Of a DNA stretch of 19,057 nt, positions 14,997 to 19,057 are shown piece after piece. The position numbers were made by a program, and so were the translations under genes. A model generated the notes under the pieces. The model worked only from the letters and a program-made list of their open reading frames with translations. It ran no database searches and had not been told where the DNA came from. How positions within the stretch are numbered: the stretch's first letter is position 1; every line of letters starts with the position of its first letter. The stretch comes from UMGS172 sp045647525. GTDB taxonomy: Bacteria; Bacillota; Clostridia; Oscillospirales; Acutalibacteraceae. Where the stretch lies: contig JAZRMK010000009.1 in NCBI GenBank assembly GCA_045647525.1, positions 1 through 19,057 of the forward strand, in the 5' to 3' direction.

Positions 14997-15030
14997 AAAA
15001 ACACCTGTTCATTTTGAACAGGTGTTTATT
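14997..15030 (-). terminator. Intrinsic terminator of the infC-rpmI-rplT operon
   Basis: Perfect 12-bp stem AAACACCTGTTC (14999-15010) / GAACAGGTGTTT (15016-15027) with an ATTTT loop and a U-tract on the minus strand, directly after rplT. Confidence 0.9.
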
Positions 15031-15034
15031 TTAA

Positions 15035-15391
15035 TTATTTAAGAGCAGCCTTAGCCTTTTCTACAATTGCAGTAAATGCAGCAGCATCAGAAACAGCAAG
15101 GTCAGCAAGCATCTTTCTGTTGAGTTCGATGCCGGCCTTTTTAAGACCGTTCATAAATGTAGAATAGTTCATACCGTTTGCCTTAGCAGCGGCAGAAATT
15201 CTGGTGATCCAGAGTCTTCTGAAATCTCTCTTTTTAAGTCTACGACCAACATAAGCGTAGTTACCGGATTTCATAACAGCTTCTTTAGCTGTTTTAAAGA
15301 GCTTGGACTTAGCGCCAAAGTAACCCTTGGCAAGTTTTAATACTTTCTTTCTTCTTTTGCGCGTCATAACAGCGCCCTTTATACGTGCCAT
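15035..15391 (-). CDS. rplT: 50S ribosomal protein L20
   Basis: Early-assembly 23S rRNA-binding protein of the large subunit, 118 aa, the standard length. The N-terminus MARIKGAVMTRKRRKKVLKL and the following AKGYFGAKSKLFKTAKEAV are characteristic, as is RLKKRDFRRLWITRI in the middle. In Bacillus, L20 also represses its own operon by binding the infC leader; the attenuator seen at 16201-16237 suggests the same here. ATG at 15391 behind GGAGGTT. Last gene of the operon, 43 nt after rpmI. Confidence 0.98.
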   Translation of the reverse strand: MARIKGAVMTRKRRKKVLKLAKGYFGAKSKLFKTAKEAVMKSGNYAYVGRRLKKRDFRRLWITRISAAAKANGMNYSTFMNGLKKAGIELNRKMLADLAVSDAAAFTAIVEKAKAALK

Positions 15392-15434
15392 TTTAGCAAC
15401 CTCCGTTTATTTCAAAGTTTAAGTTTGCCTACAA

Positions 15435-15632
15435 TTATTTGTAGGGCATCATCTTTTTGACCTTTGCTACATTTGTTGCATCAGCAATGGCCGACTGGCG
15501 AAGATTTCTCTTACGCTTGGTAGTTTTCTTGTTAAGAATGTGTGATTTGAATGCATGTGCACGTTTTACTTTACCGGTTTTGGTGAGCTTAAAACGTTTC
15601 TTTGCACCACTGTGTGTTTTCATCTTAGGCAT
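15435..15632 (-). CDS. rpmI: 50S ribosomal protein L35
   Basis: Small basic large-subunit protein of 65 aa with the standard sequence pattern MPKMKTHSGAKKRFKLTKTG, then KSHILNKKTTKRKRNLRQ. ATG at 15632 with AAGGAGG just upstream. It lies between infC and rplT, the conserved bacterial order; 26 nt separate it from infC. Confidence 0.98.
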   Translation of the reverse strand: MPKMKTHSGAKKRFKLTKTGKVKRAHAFKSHILNKKTTKRKRNLRQSAIADATNVAKVKKMMPYK

Positions 15633-15658
15633 TTATATTTCCTCCTTAATAATTTACA

Positions 15659-16177
15659 CTACTTACTGGGTTTCGGAGCAAGGAACATAAACATATTACG
15701 TCCTTCCATCTTAGCAGGTTTTTCAACTGCGGCTACTTCGGAACAATAATCGGCAAATTTCTGCATAACTTCAAGACCGATTTCGGGATGTCCCAATTCA
15801 CGTCCACGGAAACGAATGGAAACCTTAACCTTATCACCGCTTTTAATAAACTTTTTAGCGTGATTTGCTTTGGTTTCAAAATCGTGAGTGTCGATGCTGA
15901 GTCCTAAGCGGATCTCCTTGGTTTCAACAACTTTCTGATTTTTTCTTGCTTCCTTTTCTTTCTTTGCCTGTTCGAAGCAATATTTTCCGTAATCCATAAT
16001 CTTGCATACAGGCGGCGTAGCATTAGGGGCAATCAAAACAAGATCAAAATCCTTTTCGTATGCTTTTGCCAAAGCATCCTTACTGGACATTAGACCCAAC
16101 TGTGAACCGTCAGAATCGATTACACGTACTTCCTTTTCCCTAATTTCTTCGTTGATAATAAGTTCCTTACTACTGAT
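15659..16177 (-). CDS. infC: Translation initiation factor IF-3, probable non-AUG (ATC) start
   Basis: IF-3 binds the 30S subunit, prevents premature 50S joining and checks the start codon-initiator tRNA pairing. From the chosen start it has 172 aa, the family norm. The N-terminal domain begins KELIINEEIREKEVRVID and contains LAKAYEKDFDLVLIAPNA and PPVCKIMDYGKY; after the lysine-rich linker (about 75-90) the C-terminal domain has KEIRLGLSIDTHDFETK and KVSIRFRGRELGHPEIG. There is no ATG near the right place. GGAGGTG (16185-16191) is 9 nt before an ATC at 16177 but only 3 nt before a TTG at 16183, so ATC is favoured; rare start codons are known for infC and serve autoregulation. The TTG alternative adds two residues. 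The frame stays open to 16237, but that part lies over the attenuator. Confidence 0.93.
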   Translation of the reverse strand: MSSKELIINEEIREKEVRVIDSDGSQLGLMSSKDALAKAYEKDFDLVLIAPNATPPVCKIMDYGKYCFEQAKKEKEARKNQKVVETKEIRLGLSIDTHDFETKANHAKKFIKSGDKVKVSIRFRGRELGHPEIGLEVMQKFADYCSEVAAVEKPAKMEGRNMFMFLAPKPSK

Positions 16178-16327
16178 GGTCAAGCACCTCCGAGACCTAA
16201 AAATAACAAAAGTGCGGACAGCAAACACTATCCGCACACAATAAGTTAATCATAAAGATTTTAAACCTTATTGACCTCTTAAGACGAAACTTGGAGGTGA
16301 GGACGGATACTGCCCTTCTTTGTTGTC
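16178..16327 (-). promoter_or_regulatory. infC leader RNA (L20-leader-type)
   Basis: About 150 nt of untranslated RNA between the promoter and infC. From its 5' end it has AGGAC pairing with GTCCT (16298-16333 region), ACCTC pairing with GAGGT (16270-16300 region), then the terminator hairpin at 16212-16237. The layout and operon match the L20-controlled attenuation leaders of Firmicutes. I infer that L20 binding favours the terminator; the exact pseudoknot was not resolved. Confidence 0.65.
16199..16237 (-). terminator. Attenuator hairpin upstream of infC
   Basis: On the minus strand GTGCGGATAG (16228-16237) pairs with CTGTCCGCAC (16212-16221), ten positions with one G-U and a 6-nt loop, followed by TTTTGTTATTTTT. 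It sits between the promoter and the infC Shine-Dalgarno, so it acts as a conditional stop. Confidence 0.85.
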
Positions 16328-16333
16328 CTAAGG

Positions 16334-16362
16334 ATTATAACACTCCAAATCTTATTTGTCAA
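16334..16362 (-). promoter_or_regulatory. Promoter of infC-rpmI-rplT
   Basis: Minus strand consensus on both boxes: TTGACA (16357-16362), 17-nt spacer, TATAAT (16334-16339). It lies immediately after the stop of the carboxypeptidase gene, with no terminator between them, so some read-through from serA-vanY into the leader is possible. Confidence 0.9.
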
Positions 16363-16369
16363 TAGTTTT

Positions 16370-17233
16370 TTATTTTTTTCCGCCGTTTTTAAGATATTCA
16401 ATATATTCTTCCAAACACATATCAAGGTCATTGATTCTTTTTGCATGTTCAACACCGACATAGCGATAATGCCAAGGTTCATAAATTATTTTGGTTATCT
16501 CGGTTTTATCCTTGGGGTAACGCAAAATGAATCCGTAATCTTCGGCGTTTTCCTGCAACCAGTCGAAAGCCTTGGTGTTCTCAAAACTCGTTTCAACGGA
16601 ATTAAAGTCAACCGCTAATCCTAAATTGTGTTCACTTGTACCGGGTAGTGCAACAACGGTCGCTGCAGCAGCAGTGGCTTCATCCTTTGAGTAACCTTGA
16701 TTTATATAACGGTTCACCCTATTATCAAATAAACCTTTTTGATAGTTATAGGTTCTAAACGTCGAAATGCAAGTAAGGTTAACCCCATCCTTCAATGCTG
16801 CTTCACAGATGCTGTTCAAGGCCTCGACCGCACGCGAGTCGAAATAAATGCAGGATTCCTTGCTTACACTTTCAACAAAACGTTCATCAATCTTCGTTTT
16901 ATCAACGCTGTTAATGAATTCCTTACTTACAGCATTATCAGGATTAACAAGATACAGATACCACTGATTAACCTCATTCTGCATCCATATTTGCTCCTCG
17001 GTCAAAGTGTTACCGTCACCTGTTCCGCTGACGGCAGAAGAAACGGTAGAATTATCTGAACTTCCTTTATTAAATATCAGTCCGATGAGTTTAACGATGC
17101 CGAAAACAGTCAAGGAAACAGCTGCAACAAGAATTAAAGCAATAATACAGAGTAATATCCTCTTCTGTCTTCTCTTTTTGCGGCGTTTAGCCTTTGCGCG
17201 TTCGGCCCTTAAATCTATATGATTATTATTCAT
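16370..17233 (-). CDS. VanY-type D-alanyl-D-alanine carboxypeptidase, membrane-anchored
   Basis: Zinc peptidase of the M15B family that trims the terminal D-Ala from peptidoglycan stem peptides; acts outside the cell. 287 aa: a very basic cytoplasmic N-terminus (about 9-25), one transmembrane helix (about 25-53), a Ser/Thr-rich linker (57-76), then the catalytic domain. Zinc ligands fit SEHNLGLAVDF (H202, D209) and EPWHYRYVG (H255), with E252 as catalytic base. ISTFRTYNYQKGLFD before them is also typical. Its ATG at 17233 shares one base with the TAA of the dehydrogenase gene (TAATG), so translation is probably coupled. It is a general cell-wall enzyme rather than evidence of vancomycin resistance: no vanH/A/X/R/S genes are present. 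Confidence 0.92.
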   Translation of the reverse strand: MNNNHIDLRAERAKAKRRKKRRQKRILLCIIALILVAAVSLTVFGIVKLIGLIFNKGSSDNSTVSSAVSGTGDGNTLTEEQIWMQNEVNQWYLYLVNPDNAVSKEFINSVDKTKIDERFVESVSKESCIYFDSRAVEALNSICEAALKDGVNLTCISTFRTYNYQKGLFDNRVNRYINQGYSKDEATAAAATVVALPGTSEHNLGLAVDFNSVETSFENTKAFDWLQENAEDYGFILRYPKDKTEITKIIYEPWHYRYVGVEHAKRINDLDMCLEEYIEYLKNGGKK

Positions 17234-18405
17234 TATATAATTCTTACCCTGATAATTTCAGGCATTTCCTTAATTTCCTGAGCAAGTTTTTCAACCTTTG
17301 AAGAATCTTTCTCATCAATATCGAGCATAGTATATGCATAGTCCTTCTTGGACTTATTGAGCATATTGGAAATGTTAATTCCGTCGTCAGAAATAACACC
17401 TGTTATCTTATTGATGACGGTAGGAACATTCTTGTGGATAATGCAGATTCTTGCGTCACCACTCTTGGGCATAGAGATATTAGGCATATTTACAGAGTTA
17501 GTAATATTACCGTTTTCAATATAATCAGCCAACTCGTGAGCAGCCATAACTGCACAATTATCCTCAGATTCGGGAGTAGATGCACCCAAGTGAGGAATGC
17601 AGACAACACCATCTGCACCGATCATTTCATCGGTCGGAAAATCGGTTACATAAGCTGCAACCTTGCCCTCATAAAGAGCATCAAGCATATCCTGGGAGTT
17701 AACCAAATCAGCACGAGCAAAGTTAAGAACTCTTACACCGTCCTTCATTGCGGCAATAGTATCCTTATTGACGAATCCCTTGGTATCGGGTGTGAGAGGA
17801 ACGTGAATAGAAATATAATCGCACTTCTCATAAATCTCAGCTAAATCAATAGCGTGGATAGCATTATGAGTAAGGTTCCAAGCGGAATTTACAGAAAGAT
17901 AGGGGTCGTAACCATAAACCTTCATACCAAGAGCGTTGCAAGCGTTAGCAACTAAAACACCAATAGCACCAAGACCGATGATACCGATAGACTTGCCTTT
18001 AATTTCAGGGCCTACAAATGCACCTTTACCCTTTTCAACGAGCTTACCGACCTCGTCACCTTTACCTTTAAGAGTCTCAGCCCACTTGATAGCAGGGATA
18101 ACTCTTCTTGAACACAAAAGAACACCAGCAATTACGAGTTCCTTAACAGCATTGGCATTAGCACCGGGAGTGTTAAAAACAACGATACCCTCTTGTGCAC
18201 AACGGTCGCAAGGAATGTTGTTGGTACCTGCGCCTGCACGAGCGATAGCAAGCAATGTTTCGGGAAATTCAACATCGTGAAGAGCTGCCGAACGAACGAT
18301 AGCACCAACAGGGTTTTCTACCTCGTCACCGCAAACATATTTGTCAGCATCAAACTCGTCAATGCCAATCGAAGAAATTTTATTATAGGTTTTGATATTA
18401 TACAT
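17233..18405 (-). CDS. serA: D-3-phosphoglycerate dehydrogenase with C-terminal ACT domain
   Basis: Cytoplasmic NAD-dependent 2-hydroxyacid dehydrogenase, first step of serine synthesis (3-phosphoglycerate to 3-phosphohydroxypyruvate). 390 aa: substrate domain (about 1-95 and 285-310), NAD domain with GLGAIG (144-149) and D167, catalytic R231 (NFARADLV), E260 and H272 (PHLGASTPE). An ACT domain, probably sensing serine, covers about 318-390 (RICIIHKNVPTVINKITGVI). It differs from the common pattern in having RADLVN in place of RGGxVD and a short E-to-H interval of 12 residues. Similar features are, to my knowledge, seen in a Clostridia group; the substrate could differ from 3-phosphoglycerate. 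ATG at 18405 behind GGAGG. No serC is adjacent. Confidence 0.88.
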   Translation of the reverse strand: MYNIKTYNKISSIGIDEFDADKYVCGDEVENPVGAIVRSAALHDVEFPETLLAIARAGAGTNNIPCDRCAQEGIVVFNTPGANANAVKELVIAGVLLCSRRVIPAIKWAETLKGKGDEVGKLVEKGKGAFVGPEIKGKSIGIIGLGAIGVLVANACNALGMKVYGYDPYLSVNSAWNLTHNAIHAIDLAEIYEKCDYISIHVPLTPDTKGFVNKDTIAAMKDGVRVLNFARADLVNSQDMLDALYEGKVAAYVTDFPTDEMIGADGVVCIPHLGASTPESEDNCAVMAAHELADYIENGNITNSVNMPNISMPKSGDARICIIHKNVPTVINKITGVISDDGINISNMLNKSKKDYAYTMLDIDEKDSSKVEKLAQEIKEMPEIIRVRII

Positions 18406-18448
18406 TATGAATTACCTCCAACGGAATAACCGTATAAATTTAAATATA

Positions 18449-18476
18449 ATTATAATCCATTTATATGCAAAGTCAA
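18449..18476 (-). promoter_or_regulatory. Probable promoter of serA-vanY
   Basis: Minus strand TTGACT (18471-18476), 16-nt spacer, perfect TATAAT (18449-18454), about 45 nt before the serA ATG. No T-box or riboswitch can fit in the leader of about 40 nt. Confidence 0.7.
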
Positions 18477-18552
18477 GCGAATTGTTAAAAAAAAGACGAT
18501 ATTTTTCGTGTATTTTAAAATTTGATGTGTTTGTTTGTTAAATATTTATCAA

Positions 18553-19057
18553 TTAAACCTGTTTCTTTAATAATTCGAAGTATTCAAAGGTAGCATTTTT
18601 GCCATCATTAAGTTTATCTGAAACGACAGTATCATCGTTATTTTCTTCGATAATGCATAACGCTTCGGCTTTAAAGACTTCCGTTCTGCCCAATGCAAGA
18701 TTAATAAGGTCCTTTGCATTACTTCCACCCTGTTCGGCAAAAAAAGTGCAGATTTCGGAGCATTTTAAAACAACTTCACCTATGACTGTTGAAGCAATTT
18801 TAACGCCATCAGTAAAATCAATATCATCGAGTGAATCGTGAGAAAGTGATGTTGTTTCATTATCGCTAACGTTTAAATCAATTTCCTTGTTTTCTATTTC
18901 GTTTAAAACTATATCACATTCTTCAACAGATTTATCATCAGAAGTTCTCGACGTATTTTTGAGATGATCTATCTCATTATTTTTTTCTACCAACAAATCT
19001 TCAAGCAAGCTTATTTTTTCTTCTAACGTCTTATTGCTCTCGGTTAACAATTTCAAC
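18553..19057 (-). CDS. Unrecognised acidic coiled-coil protein, C-terminal part (5' end beyond window)
   Basis: 168 codons are visible and the frame is open at the right edge, so the true start lies outside; the TTG at 19056 has no visible context. The first ~35 residues form a heptad-like coiled coil (NKTLEEKISLLEDLLVEKNN), followed by an acidic, serine-rich linker (about 38-80) and a predicted helical segment, GVKIASTVIGEVVLKCSEIC and onward, ending in FEYFELLKKQV. No catalytic motif, signal or membrane helix is visible. The layout is loosely reminiscent of cytoskeletal or septum-associated proteins (DivIVA-like), but I do not recognise a family and would not name it. It lies upstream of serA in the same direction, separated by 147 nt that contain the serA promoter. 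Confidence 0.6.
   Translation of the reverse strand, partial: LKLLTESNKTLEEKISLLEDLLVEKNNEIDHLKNTSRTSDDKSVEECDIVLNEIENKEIDLNVSDNETTSLSHDSLDDIDFTDGVKIASTVIGEVVLKCSEICTFFAEQGGSNAKDLINLALGRTEVFKAEALCIIEENNDDTVVSDKLNDGKNATFEYFELLKKQV

Noticed and set aside
16370..17233. Vancomycin resistance gene
   Set aside because: VanY-type carboxypeptidases are common housekeeping enzymes and no vanH, vanA/B, vanX or regulator genes are present.
17434..18280. Two long plus-strand frames (136 and 114 codons) opposite serA
   Set aside because: Antisense shadows of a gene with intact dehydrogenase and ACT motifs.
18485..18530. Terminator for the right-edge gene
   Set aside because: Only a 4-bp ACGA/TCGT stem near an A/T run was found, too weak to call.

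Overview
The window looks like chromosomal DNA of a low-GC, Gram-positive anaerobe of the class Clostridia, probably a Ruminococcaceae/Oscillospirales-type gut bacterium. This is inferred from strong GGAGG ribosome binding sites, frequent TTG/GTG starts, consensus sigma-A promoters, short AT-rich intergenic regions, an infC-rpmI-rplT operon with an attenuator leader, and Clostridia-like protein sequences. No phage, transposase, CRISPR or integrase gene is visible. Most genes are housekeeping or cell-surface genes.

Layout: (1) 1-1202, minus strand: ruvC then ruvA (cut by the left edge), Holliday-junction processing, with a recognisable promoter. (2) 1203-5513, plus strand: an AT-rich gap, a promoter, a leader of about 170 nt with several mutually exclusive hairpins, then a potABCD polyamine ABC-transporter operon in which every gene overlaps the next by 4 nt. 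potD carries an in-frame TAA at codon 89. A bidirectional terminator closes it. (3) 5529-12888, minus strand: a seven-gene, tightly packed operon for surface glycan synthesis. In transcription order it holds an LCP (LytR-CpsA-Psr) ligase of the CpsA/Wzg type, an FAD-dependent oxidoreductase, a histidine phosphatase, a manganese exporter (mntP), a polyprenyl-phosphate sugar transferase, a family 2 glycosyltransferase and UDP-galactopyranose mutase (glf). (4) 12923-14454, minus strand: a purine permease of the NCS2/AzgA type with its own promoter and terminator. (5) 14550-14910: a tRNA-Gln(CUG) gene with promoter and terminator, followed by a 138-bp, relatively GC-rich, hairpin-rich element. A second copy of the tRNA 3' end plus terminator lies beyond it (62-bp direct repeat, offset exactly 200 bp). 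(6) 14997-16362, minus strand: infC-rpmI-rplT (IF3, L35, L20) with consensus promoter and leader attenuator. (7) 16370-18476, minus strand: serA-like 3-phosphoglycerate dehydrogenase translationally coupled to a VanY-type D,D-carboxypeptidase. (8) 18553-19057, minus strand: 3' part of an unrecognised acidic, coiled-coil protein running off the right edge.

The best candidates for something undescribed are the hairpin-rich repeat element at the tRNA-Gln 3' end and the potA leader, whose repeated GCAAAGGG/CCTTTGC segments could mask the potA ribosome binding site. The nonsense codon in potD is the clearest anomaly in a gene. I do not see a clear new protein system.
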